A stretch of 46,676 bases of DNA from Crocinitomix sp. (GTDB lineage: Bacteria > Bacteroidota > Bacteroidia > Flavobacteriales_D > Crocinitomicaceae): contig WTCE01000052.1 of the NCBI GenBank assembly GCA_013138735.1, forward strand, positions 1-46,676, read 5' to 3'. Numbering within the stretch: position 1 is the stretch's first letter; each line of letters opens with the position of its first letter. Positions 9,600 to 17,938 of the stretch are shown one piece after another. The notes beneath the pieces are model-generated. The model saw only the letters and a program-made list of their open reading frames with translations, searched no databases and was not told the origin of the DNA. A program made the position numbers and the translations under genes.

Positions 9600-10622
9600 T
9601 TGAACGGTAAAGACACCATAATATTAGGAATAGAATCTTCGTGCGACGACACTTCTGCAGCCGTTATTAAAAACGGTAAAGTATTGTCTAATATTGTGGC
9701 AGGTCAGAAAGTTCATGAACAGTATGGTGGTGTGGTTCCAGAGCTTGCTTCAAGAGCACATCAACAAAACATAATTCCGGTGGTTGACGCGGCACTAAAA
9801 ACTGCCAATATTAGCAAGGCTGATTTGGACGGAATTGCCTTTACGCGTGGACCTGGTTTATTGGGTTCATTGATTGTAGGAACCAGTTTTGCAAAAAGCT
9901 TTGCTTTAGGGCTTGACATTCCATTGGTTGAAGTGAATCATATGCAAGGTCATATTTTGGCCCATTTCATTCATAATGATGCGAATAACTACCCAGCATT
10001 TCCTTTCATTTGTATGACAGTTTCTGGCGGACATACGCAGCTCGTTTTGGTCAAGGATTATTTTGACATGGAGATTTTGGGACAAACAATTGATGATGCT
10101 GCAGGCGAAGCTTTTGATAAAGCAGCAAAAATAATGGGTCTTCCCTACCCTGGTGGCCCTTTAATTGATAAATATGCCAAAGACGGTGATCGCTCAAAAT
10201 TTCCCTTTCCAGTTTCGAATTTAGCTGATTATAACTTTACGTTTAGCGGTTTAAAGACAAGCATTTTGTATTTCTTGAAAAAAGAGATGGCAAAAAATCC
10301 GCAATTTATTGATGAGAACTTGGCGGATATTTGTGCGTCATACCAATCAACTATTATCCAATCACTCTTTAAAAAACTACTTAAAGCGGCGGCTGATTAT
10401 CAAATAAAAACCATTGCCATTGCTGGTGGTGTTTCTGCCAACTCATTATTGCGCAGTGAACTAGAAAGAATTGGACAGCGCGAAGATTGGAATGTTTTTA
10501 TTCCAAGTTTTGAATATTGCACAGATAATGCTGCAATGATTGGCATTGCTGGTTATTATAAATTTTTGAAAGGTGAATTTGCTGGACAGGATGTTGTGCC
10601 AAATGCACGGCTCAAGTTTTAA
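9600..10622 (+). CDS. tsaD: tRNA N6-threonylcarbamoyladenosine transferase TsaD
   Basis: TsaD transfers the threonylcarbamoyl group from TC-AMP to A37 of ANN-decoding tRNAs, working with TsaB and TsaE in the cytoplasm. The Kae1/TsaD signature is clear: ILGIESSCDDTSAAV (8-22), the metal-binding HMQGH (H114 and H118), the nucleotide-binding SGGHTQLV and the C-terminal EYCTDNAAMIG with its aspartate. Length (340 aa) is normal. The start is TTG at 9600; no ATG is in frame before the conserved N-terminus and an in-frame stop lies at 9567-9569, so TTG is the best choice. It is divergent from the tamB-like gene. TsaB and TsaE are not in the window. Confidence 0.96.
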   Translation: MNGKDTIILGIESSCDDTSAAVIKNGKVLSNIVAGQKVHEQYGGVVPELASRAHQQNIIPVVDAALKTANISKADLDGIAFTRGPGLLGSLIVGTSFAKSFALGLDIPLVEVNHMQGHILAHFIHNDANNYPAFPFICMTVSGGHTQLVLVKDYFDMEILGQTIDDAAGEAFDKAAKIMGLPYPGGPLIDKYAKDGDRSKFPFPVSNLADYNFTFSGLKTSILYFLKKEMAKNPQFIDENLADICASYQSTIIQSLFKKLLKAAADYQIKTIAIAGGVSANSLLRSELERIGQREDWNVFIPSFEYCTDNAAMIGIAGYYKFLKGEFAGQDVVPNARLKF

Positions 10623-10674
10623 CAACCCTTTTGCATTTTAAAACGTTTATCTCAATAATAAGCTTGATTAACGC

Positions 10675-11052
10675 ATGAAATACTTGTTGCCCCTACTCAT
10701 TTTAACGCTTCTATTTTCTTGCCGCAAGCAAGAATACAAACCGTATATTGGTAATTATAACTGCCAAATAACTGAACATTTAGACAGCACGCATAATGGT
10801 TTCGTATGGGATAGTATTTATACCGAAAACGAGGTGATTATTGAACTTGATAGTAAAAATATGCAATTTCGAGATTTACCAATTCCTTATAAATACATTC
10901 AGGATAACGGAGAATATAAGAATGGCCATTTTTTAACAGGCATTTATTGGGGACGTGAAATAATTCTTAAAAACGATAGTCTATACTTCTATCATTACGA
11001 GGGAACTGCTGCAGGATTTTGGTCAATTCGCTACGCCGGAAAACGAATTTAA
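10675..11052 (+). CDS. Small lipoprotein, 125 aa
   Basis: The N-terminus MKYLLPLLILTLLFSC is a lipoprotein signal with lipobox LFSC and acylated cysteine at position 16, so the product should be anchored in the periplasmic or outer-membrane leaflet. The rest is beta-rich with many tyrosines (YIGNYNCQITEHLD, IILKNDSLYFYHYEG) and resembles small lipocalin-like or META-like lipoproteins, though I cannot assign a family. It begins 52 nt after tsaD. Its TAA stop overlaps the stop of the convergent response-regulator gene by 4 nt (11049-11052), leaving no room for a separate terminator. Confidence 0.8.
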   Translation: MKYLLPLLILTLLFSCRKQEYKPYIGNYNCQITEHLDSTHNGFVWDSIYTENEVIIELDSKNMQFRDLPIPYKYIQDNGEYKNGHFLTGIYWGREIILKNDSLYFYHYEGTAAGFWSIRYAGKRI

Positions 11053-11786
11053 GATGTCATTTTGCGGTAGAGGTCATCCTTTTTCCGCCTTGAAACTTGC
11101 AATAATTCACCATTATCCATCTCAACAAAAAGACCATCTTTTTTTATAATTCGCTTTATTTTTTTAGTATTTACTAAATGTGATTGATGAATTCTCAGAA
11201 AATCAAAATCTTCCAAGATTTGTGAATAGTCTTTCAACGTTTTACTCGAGATAATTTTTTTTCCATCAAGGAGATGAATTTCAGTATAGTTATTATCTGA
11301 TTTACATCTTAGAATGGATGTAATATCTACGAATCGAATGCCATCATTTTCTTTAATTGCAAGGCGCTCATTTTTGAAGATCCCTGTTTTAGATGCCACA
11401 ATTGTTTGTATTGGACTAGGCGCATTAGACATTTCACTCGTGATGGCCTTATTCACAGCTATTTTGAGCTCATCAACGTTAATTGGCTTAAGAATATAAT
11501 CTAGTGCGTTAACGCGAAACGCACGAATGGCAAATTGGCTATAGGCCGTAACAAAAATCACTTGGAAATCAATTTCTTCCAATTCTTGCAAAATATTAAA
11601 GCCACTTCCATCAAATAAGTTAATATCTAAAAAAACTAAATCGGCTTTTACCTGCGACAATAATTCAACTCCATTTGCTACAGAATCAGCCTCTCCAATC
11701 ACATCAAGTGTTGGAAAGAATTGATTCAATATCGTTTTTAAGTTTTCTCTGGCAGGCTTCTCATCATCTATAATTACTATTTTCAC
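11049..11786 (-). CDS. LytTR-family response regulator
   Basis: A receiver domain (1-~120) has the acidic pair in IIDDEKPAR, the phospho-acceptor D54 in VFLDINLFDG and the conserved lysine in DYILKPIN. A linker leads to a LytTR DNA-binding domain (~145-243; IRFVDITSILRCKSDNNYTEI, FLRIHQSHLVN, EMDNGELLQVSRRK). Such regulators bind DNA through beta strands and respond to membrane LytS-type kinases. The start is GTG at 11786, directly before KIVIIDDE. The kinase gene lies 52 nt upstream on the same strand, so the two form a two-component operon. Target genes are not known; the adjacent divergent PKD/T9SS genes are candidates by position only. Confidence 0.93.
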   Translation of the reverse strand: MKIVIIDDEKPARENLKTILNQFFPTLDVIGEADSVANGVELLSQVKADLVFLDINLFDGSGFNILQELEEIDFQVIFVTAYSQFAIRAFRVNALDYILKPINVDELKIAVNKAITSEMSNAPSPIQTIVASKTGIFKNERLAIKENDGIRFVDITSILRCKSDNNYTEIHLLDGKKIISSKTLKDYSQILEDFDFLRIHQSHLVNTKKIKRIIKKDGLFVEMDNGELLQVSRRKKDDLYRKMTS

Positions 11787-11838
11787 AATCCTCTGATTTT
11801 ATTGGGTTTAATTTCCATCTTCGCATTGATAAAAACAA

Positions 11839-14763
11839 TTAATTCTTTAATACAAAACAAATTTCTACCCTTGTTCCCCTAGCCTCACCTTGCTTATTGT
11901 ATAAATCAATAAATTTAAAAGCTAAATCATTTCCTTGTTCTTGATTGTATAATAATAAGCGTTCATGTGCTATTTTCATTCCTAATGATTTGTGATTAAA
12001 TTCTTTTCTTTTTTTAATTTCAGCTGATTTCACTCTACCTATTCCAGTATCTTCAACAATACATAAAATATGATCATCATTTAAGATCAACTCAATCATA
12101 ATTTTTTTATTGCCTTCTTTTTTACCAGAAATTCCGTGTAAAATGGCATTTTCTACAAATGGTTGTAGAATCATGGATGGAATTTCCTGAAAATCAGACT
12201 CAATTCTTTCGTCAATTTTGAATTCACATTCCATGGTTTGATCAAACCTAAGATTTTCAAGATCAAAATAAAGCGCTAACATTTTAATTTCTTCCTCGAT
12301 TGTAATAAAACGATATCTTGAATTTTCGAGGACTTTGCGCAACAATAATGAGAAGGATGAGATATAGGTTTGGGCCTTTTCTTGATCAAAATTAGTGATG
12401 TAATTTTGAATGGAATTTAACGTATTAAAGGTGAAATGAGGGTTCATCTGGGCCCTTAAAGAACGTAATTCAGCCTCAATTATTCGGCGTTTTTGAAGTT
12501 CCATTTCTTTGGATCGTTTTAATTTAGCCAATCTTATTTTCCTGACCCTTTGATAGCCCAAAAGTGCCAGAATTAATAAAACTAAACTACAAAGAACGAG
12601 GAACCAGGTTGCTTTCCAAAAGGGTGGTTGAATCGTAAATCGAATCACTTTAGGATCACACCAAACCCCATCTTCATTGGCAGCTTTTAACTTAAAGACA
12701 TATTCGTTTGGGGACAATGATGGATATCTAATTTTTCGCGATTGGGTGTACTGCCAATTATCGTCAATGCCTTCCAATTTATAACTGTATCTGACCTTCG
12801 CTGGATTTCTATAGGACAATCCTGTAAATGAAAATTCGATATAATTTTCGTTTGATTTAAAAACATAATTTGAATCTTTTCGCAATGGCTGCTCGTTAAT
12901 TGAAATACGCTCTATATAAAGATCTATGCTATTGGTGTTTTTTTTAACATCTTCTTTATTAAAGACTACTAACCCTTTATTAGTTCCCGCATAAATCATA
13001 TTCTTATGTGAAAGAATACTCTCTACTTCGCTTGACGGTAATCCTTGAATTTGAGATAAGATACGGGTTGGTCTTCCATCAACGCTTTGCGCGTTGATTA
13101 AAAGAATTCCTTTGTTGGTTGCCATCCAAACGTCTTGTGTTTCATCAATATGAATGTCCTCAATTATAAAATTATCAAAACCAATATTTCTTGATTGAAT
13201 ATGCTTTCCATTTTTTCTAATTAAAAAAATACCATTACTTGCTGTACCAACAATTAAGGTTCCATCTTTGAGTTCTCCTATACTTTTTACTTTAACATTT
13301 TTTTCAGTTGCAAACGGTTCTAGAATTGGTTTTAGTTGGTTTTCTTCAAAACAAAATAGTCCCTCATTACCGCCTGCCCAAATTTGGCCATTCCGATCTT
13401 CGAAAATTGTATGAAAAAATGAAATACCTAATGAATTTCTTGAGCTAAAAAGAAGATCATCTCCGTGCCTCTGTTCCACGCAAATTCGACTAAGAACCCA
13501 TAAGTCATCATTTTTAGCTTTAATAAAGCCCCGCGCGGGCATAAAAGTAAGGCTGTCTGAATTAGGATGGTGCGATACGTTTTTTTTTTCGTAAACTGAG
13601 ACGTAAACATGATCCTCTGCACTTACAAATATTTTTGTAACATCTCCTAAATTAGTCATGAACAATGAATGATTTCCATTGGAATCAATTTTATACATTT
13701 CACCTAATTTATTTGCGTAAAAAACCTCATCCCTTTCATTTATGCAAATCGAACGAATTTTATTTCGTTCCTTATCCCCTACAAAACCATATGTTTTAAT
13801 ATTTTCATTTCGTAAAAAATGCACACCATCATTTTCAATACAGGCCCAAATTGATCCATTTTCTTTGGTTAAAATTCCCGATACACTTGCGCCATCAAAT
13901 AATGAATATTCAGGTTCTTGCCCCATCATAAAAGCCTCCATAGATTTGTAATAGGCCATTCCCTTAAACCGAATAGCGACCCAAACGCTTCCGTTTTCAT
14001 GAATGGACATGCTTGTTACATGGTTTGTGATTTCGCGAGACATGATATGCTTTCCGTATTTATAGACTGCCGTGTTTCCATAATTAAAAAAGAATAGATT
14101 TGAATTAGGATAATAAAAGAAGCTAATACCGTTGGTATCCATTTTAAGTCGTTTACTAAAATTCATGCTTGAATCCACAACGACTAAATCGCTCTCGTGA
14201 ACTTTTTCACTCCGCAATAAATAAGCAAACGGTTTATCTCTATCAGAAACGCAAACTAACTGATGGCTATCCATTCCTGAATGTGAATTTAATTTGACTT
14301 CTCCCAATTGATTTACCTCACCTATAGCACCAAGTGATGTCACAAATTGAAAATTATTAGTTGAATCAATAATTAAATTCAAAATAAACTCCCCTGAACC
14401 TAATTTGGCCTGAATTTGTTGATTGAATTCGAACGGAAAAACAGTATCCCTTTCTACATAGCCGATTCGGCCATTAAATGGCAAATACCAGACACGTCCA
14501 ATATCATCTTCTTGCAAGGCGAAAATTGAATTATCTGTCAAACCATCTGAGGGAGTAAAGTTGGTGAATTCATAACCATTAAAGCGAGATATGCCCGCAT
14601 CAGTTCCAAACCAAACCAGATTATTTTGATCCTCTATTACGCAATAAACCTCTGAGCTCAGCATTCCCTGCTCTACATCATAATGAATTCCGGGTAGAAT
14701 TATTTGCTGACCAATTGCAAATAACGGTAGCCAAAAAAGGAATAATATAATCGTTTTCAACAC
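11839..14763 (-). CDS. Propeller/Y_Y_Y sensor histidine kinase (LytS-type), 974 aa
   Basis: A signal sequence (MLKTIILFLFWLPLFAIGQQ) is followed by about 590 residues of regulator-propeller repeats (VWFGTDAGISRFNGYEF, IWAGGNEGLFCF, VWMATNKGILLI). Next come a Y_Y_Y domain (~625-715; YSYKLEGIDDNWQY), a single transmembrane helix (~720-740), a coiled segment and a His_kinase domain with MNPHFTFNTLNS (H776 is the likely phospho-site). An HATPase domain follows (LQPFVENAILHGIS, EDTGIGR). The sensor half should lie in the periplasm and the kinase in the cytoplasm. Related sensors in Bacteroides detect glycan fragments, but this one lacks a fused receiver and AraC domain and instead pairs with the downstream LytTR protein. 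Its ligand is unknown. Confidence 0.93.
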   Translation of the reverse strand: MLKTIILFLFWLPLFAIGQQIILPGIHYDVEQGMLSSEVYCVIEDQNNLVWFGTDAGISRFNGYEFTNFTPSDGLTDNSIFALQEDDIGRVWYLPFNGRIGYVERDTVFPFEFNQQIQAKLGSGEFILNLIIDSTNNFQFVTSLGAIGEVNQLGEVKLNSHSGMDSHQLVCVSDRDKPFAYLLRSEKVHESDLVVVDSSMNFSKRLKMDTNGISFFYYPNSNLFFFNYGNTAVYKYGKHIMSREITNHVTSMSIHENGSVWVAIRFKGMAYYKSMEAFMMGQEPEYSLFDGASVSGILTKENGSIWACIENDGVHFLRNENIKTYGFVGDKERNKIRSICINERDEVFYANKLGEMYKIDSNGNHSLFMTNLGDVTKIFVSAEDHVYVSVYEKKNVSHHPNSDSLTFMPARGFIKAKNDDLWVLSRICVEQRHGDDLLFSSRNSLGISFFHTIFEDRNGQIWAGGNEGLFCFEENQLKPILEPFATEKNVKVKSIGELKDGTLIVGTASNGIFLIRKNGKHIQSRNIGFDNFIIEDIHIDETQDVWMATNKGILLINAQSVDGRPTRILSQIQGLPSSEVESILSHKNMIYAGTNKGLVVFNKEDVKKNTNSIDLYIERISINEQPLRKDSNYVFKSNENYIEFSFTGLSYRNPAKVRYSYKLEGIDDNWQYTQSRKIRYPSLSPNEYVFKLKAANEDGVWCDPKVIRFTIQPPFWKATWFLVLCSLVLLILALLGYQRVRKIRLAKLKRSKEMELQKRRIIEAELRSLRAQMNPHFTFNTLNSIQNYITNFDQEKAQTYISSFSLLLRKVLENSRYRFITIEEEIKMLALYFDLENLRFDQTMECEFKIDERIESDFQEIPSMILQPFVENAILHGISGKKEGNKKIMIELILNDDHILCIVEDTGIGRVKSAEIKKRKEFNHKSLGMKIAHERLLLYNQEQGNDLAFKFIDLYNKQGEARGTRVEICFVLKN

Positions 14764-15076
14764 AAAGTTGTAGGTTAATTGTTTGGGTTTTTAGCGCAAT
14801 TATTTCTATTCAAATGTATTTATTTTTTTCACAATTAATGAGACAAAAATTTTCACTAATACGGATTTTTATGCTAATGAAAGGTTCCATCAACCCTTAT
14901 GACGCTTTAATATTTCGCCCAATTCACACAGTTTTCAGCCATTTCCCAAATAACTTCTGCCGCTTTCTTTCAATAATTAACCGCTTTATAATCCATACTG
15001 ACCGAATAACTTATTCAAAAAAAAACACCCTAGTGATCCCCTAATTTCACAACAATTATTAATCAAAAATAGAATT
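14764..15076. other. 313-bp divergent intergenic region
   Basis: It separates the reverse kinase gene from the forward PKD/T9SS gene and must contain promoters for both. Apart from the -7 box listed separately for the kinase, I see no TAnnTTTG match for the forward gene. There are A/T-rich tracts (eight to nine A at about 15019-15027) but no clear repeat or small ORF with coding character. Confidence 0.5.
14811..14818 (-). promoter_or_regulatory. Possible -7 box for the sensor kinase operon
   Basis: Read on the reverse strand this is TACATTTG, an exact TAnnTTTG match, leaving a leader of about 40 nt before the kinase ATG at 14763. Upstream TTG candidates give spacers of 13 or 25 nt, outside the usual 17-23, so the -33 element is weak or absent, as might be expected for a regulated promoter. 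Confidence 0.4.
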
Positions 15077-16546
15077 ATGAAAAATAGATTTTTAAAGACT
15101 TTAGGGTTAGGTTTTACCCTTTTATTAGGCGCTACAGCGTCTGCACAATGTCTCAACGTCAATAGTGATTTTGAAACCTTCACGGATCCGATTGCAAATA
15201 ATAATGCATGGATAAATAATCATTTAACCAATTGGAATGTTTCGCATGGAACGCCAACTCCTTTTTCAAGCCCTACAACAAATATGTGGATGTGGTCTTA
15301 TGCAGGAGCTGACTCTATAAGGGGCGAAGGGTTATACACGGACTTCAATTTTGTTTCGGGTAACACTTATGAAGTTTGTTATGACCTATGGCGAGATGGC
15401 ACTTCAAATGACACCTCTGAATTTCATGTTGAAATCGTGAATGGACTAGTACCATCTCCTGGAACATGGGCAAGTATTCCAACTCCTCCTTCAAGCCAAG
15501 CATTAACCACACAACCATGGGTTAATACAGGAGTATGGGTTACCATTACGGAAACTTTTACAGCTGGGGCAAATTATTCTCAATTATGGCTTTACCCAAG
15601 GTTGGATGGACTTCCAAATTGGCAAGCCGCATGTCGAATTGACAATGTTTGTATTAAGGACGTTGTTACTGACCCCTGCGATTTTGAGCCGAATTTCACT
15701 GTCACTTATGATGATGAATGTAATGTGCATTTCGCACATACAACTGCAGTACCTTCAGGACTTACTATTTTAGATATATCTTGGGATTTTGGAGATGGAA
15801 CAACTGGAAATGGAATGAGTATTGATCATTTTTACACTTCTGGCGGTCTTTATCAAGTATGTATGACTGTCTGGATGATTAATGCGGCTGGAGAATGTTG
15901 TAAAAAGACAATTTGTCAATGGATTGATGGACCACATTGCGACCCATGTGATTGGTTATCAAAAGCAGGAATAGTGGTAACTGGATCAAACCCTTATGAT
16001 TTCACAATTTCAGGTTTACCAGCTGGACTTTTCAGCCAATTAGGGTTTCATTGGGATTTTGGTGATGGTACAACAGGAACAGGATATCCAATCAGCCACT
16101 CTTATGCCACAACGGGATCGAAAAAAGTTTGTGTTACGATTTACTATTACAATCCTGAAACGCAAGAATGCTGCAATATTACGGTTTGTTATGACCTCAT
16201 TGTCCGCACAATTGTTAAAGGCCGTGGTCAACATGGCAGCACACTTGAAGAAGGTGTAAATTATGAAAAAGGGAACTTTAACAAGCTAGTAGAAAACTTC
16301 AATAAAATCATACTTGCGCCAAACCCTAGTAACGGTTCTTTTGAAATCCGATTGAAAGATGGAAGCTCAATTGAAACGGTTCATGTTTATGATCAAGCAG
16401 GGAAACTAGTTCATTCAACTGATAATGGATCTGCTGTTAACCTTTTACAAATGGATTTAAAACAATTGGAAAAAGGAATGTACTTCATTACAGTAAATCA
16501 AGACAATGCCTTAACGCGTACTGTCGAAAAAGTAATTATTGAATAG
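15077..16546 (+). CDS. Secreted Cys-rich two-PKD protein with T9SS sorting tail
   Basis: After a signal peptide (MKNRFLKTLGLGFTLLLGATASAQ) comes an N-terminal jelly-roll-like region (~25-195; YEVCYDLWRDGTSND, CRIDNVCIKD), typical of carbohydrate-binding or adhesin modules. Two PKD modules follow, each with PCD at its start, WDFGDGTTG in the middle (W at ~236 and ~325) and a CC-x4-C motif at its end (ECCKKTIC, ECCNITVC). The C-terminus (ILAPNPSNGSFEI, IETVHVYDQAGKLVHS) is a T9SS type A sorting domain. The product should be exported to the cell surface or medium; ligand and activity are unknown. A strong terminator follows. The downstream gene is a shorter relative with the same module. Confidence 0.9.
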   Translation: MKNRFLKTLGLGFTLLLGATASAQCLNVNSDFETFTDPIANNNAWINNHLTNWNVSHGTPTPFSSPTTNMWMWSYAGADSIRGEGLYTDFNFVSGNTYEVCYDLWRDGTSNDTSEFHVEIVNGLVPSPGTWASIPTPPSSQALTTQPWVNTGVWVTITETFTAGANYSQLWLYPRLDGLPNWQAACRIDNVCIKDVVTDPCDFEPNFTVTYDDECNVHFAHTTAVPSGLTILDISWDFGDGTTGNGMSIDHFYTSGGLYQVCMTVWMINAAGECCKKTICQWIDGPHCDPCDWLSKAGIVVTGSNPYDFTISGLPAGLFSQLGFHWDFGDGTTGTGYPISHSYATTGSKKVCVTIYYYNPETQECCNITVCYDLIVRTIVKGRGQHGSTLEEGVNYEKGNFNKLVENFNKIILAPNPSNGSFEIRLKDGSSIETVHVYDQAGKLVHSTDNGSAVNLLQMDLKQLEKGMYFITVNQDNALTRTVEKVIIE

Positions 16547-16565
16547 TTAACATTATTGCAAAAAA

Positions 16566-16600
16566 AAGCTCAGATTCGCCTAAGGCGGACTGGGCTTTTC
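16566..16600 (+). terminator. Strong intrinsic terminator after first PKD gene
   Basis: AAGCTCAG (16566-16573) pairs with CTGGGCTT (16590-16597); an inner stem TTCGCC/GGCGGA closes a TAA loop with one bulged A. It is preceded by an A run and followed by TTTTCTATTTT. It lies 20 nt after the stop. Confidence 0.85.
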
Positions 16601-16827
16601 TATTTTAAGGATTTTTTCGCTCTACAAAATTTATTTATGTAAATAGCTCATAATATTCTATTTACGAAGCATTATAAAAATGACAAAAAACACAGCTATC
16701 AGCCTAACGTTTAGTGACCTAAACATGTCACACGTTTAAAACTAAAATGATTTACGCTTAAATTTTGGTTTTTAACTTTCGCAGTTCACCAGTACTTTTA
16801 GTTCATATTAATCATAAAAACAAAAAT

Positions 16828-17835
16828 ATGAACACTTCAATAATCAAACATAATTTATTTATTCTCCTGCTTTTCATGCTATTTGGGATAAATTCACAAG
16901 CATCTACAACAAATCCACAAAATCAAGATTTATTAGGCTTAGATACCACTTACATAGAACCTTGCACTGATGTTCTATTTTTCACACACAATATTGATAT
17001 GGCCATGACTGGAGCCGTAGTTTTCCACCCGTACTTATCCTATCCTTTTGCTGATCTTCATGAAGGATTTGAAATATTAAGAATGGAATGGGATTTTGGA
17101 GATGGTACTAAAATGTTTACCAAGTCCTTATCTAATATGGGGCACATTTATGAAAGCCCTGAAACATTTGAAGTTTGTTTTACAATATGGTCTACAAATG
17201 GAATTGAATGCTGTCAAGATTCTTACTGCGAAAAAATAGTAATTGAGGACGTTGCTCCATGCGACTTTTTAGACAATTTTAGTATTGGAATTAATTATTT
17301 TGACTCCACAAAATTTTTCGCATTGGGATGGTATGCTGAAGGATTTCACTCTGAACAAACACAACATTATTGGGACTTTGGAGACGGTAGAACCGCAAGT
17401 GGTCAAAACACGACTCATACCTATCTGGTGCCGGGAACTTATCTGGTTAGTTTAACGACATTTTACTTAAGTGATGATAGAAAAATTTGCTGCTCTTATA
17501 CCAGCCAGGATTCAATCACATTCGGCGCAACTGGCTTAGCACCATTAGAACAAGGTGGTGTTCAAAACCTAGCCAATCAAAAACTGAATAAACCCCTAAC
17601 TATTTATCCGAATCCATCAGACGGAGAGTTTACATTAACATCTAATGGTGATGGCCCAATTCAATCAATAGCAATTTATAATCAAATGGGAGGTGTGGTT
17701 TATACGGAAGAGAATACAGATGATAGTTTTAGCAAAAAAGTTAATCTATCGCACTTAGAAGGTGGAATATATTTCGTTCTTGTGAATAAAGAAGACGAAG
17801 AAAATCAATCTTACAGCCGAATTGTTATTAAATAA
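16828..17835 (+). CDS. Secreted Cys-rich two-PKD protein with T9SS tail, shorter paralogue
   Basis: The ATG at 16828 is chosen because it opens a proper signal peptide (MNTSIIKHNLFILLLFMLFG); the longer frame from TTG at 16765 would add 21 residues before it. Two PKD modules repeat the plan of the neighbour: PC(D/T) at ~45 and ~144, WDFGDG at ~88 and ~182, and double cysteines at ~127 (ECCQDSYC) and ~222 (KICCSYTS, third cysteine missing). A T9SS type A tail begins at ~258 (IYPNPSDGEFTL). The N-terminal jelly-roll of the neighbour is absent. A hairpin (GTAAATAG/CTATTTAC, 16639-16665) and about 160 nt of leader lie upstream. A surface or secreted role is inferred. Confidence 0.88.
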   Translation: MNTSIIKHNLFILLLFMLFGINSQASTTNPQNQDLLGLDTTYIEPCTDVLFFTHNIDMAMTGAVVFHPYLSYPFADLHEGFEILRMEWDFGDGTKMFTKSLSNMGHIYESPETFEVCFTIWSTNGIECCQDSYCEKIVIEDVAPCDFLDNFSIGINYFDSTKFFALGWYAEGFHSEQTQHYWDFGDGRTASGQNTTHTYLVPGTYLVSLTTFYLSDDRKICCSYTSQDSITFGATGLAPLEQGGVQNLANQKLNKPLTIYPNPSDGEFTLTSNGDGPIQSIAIYNQMGGVVYTEENTDDSFSKKVNLSHLEGGIYFVLVNKEDEENQSYSRIVIK

Positions 17836-17883
17836 TTCAAAACACCGAGCTTTTGAAAAAATAATTATTCAAAATAAGCTATA

Positions 17884-17916
17884 AAAAAAGTCAAGCAAAA
17901 ATTGCTTGACTTTTTT
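17884..17916. terminator. Bidirectional terminator between convergent genes
   Basis: A perfect stem GTCAAGCAA (17890-17898)/TTGCTTGAC (17902-17910) with a 3-nt loop, flanked by six A before and six T after, so it works on both strands. It serves the PKD gene (+) and lhgO (-). Confidence 0.9.
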
Positions 17917-17938
17917 CTATTTTAAGGACATTAATTTA

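Noticed and set aside
16639-16665. Hairpin GTAAATAG/CTATTTAC as a riboswitch or terminator
   Set aside because: It is a short AT-rich stem without a T tract or conserved core, and the strong terminator for the upstream gene is already complete at 16566-16600.
16765-16827. Upstream extension of the second PKD gene from a TTG start
   Set aside because: It would place 21 residues in front of a clean signal peptide; the ATG at 16828 is much more likely.
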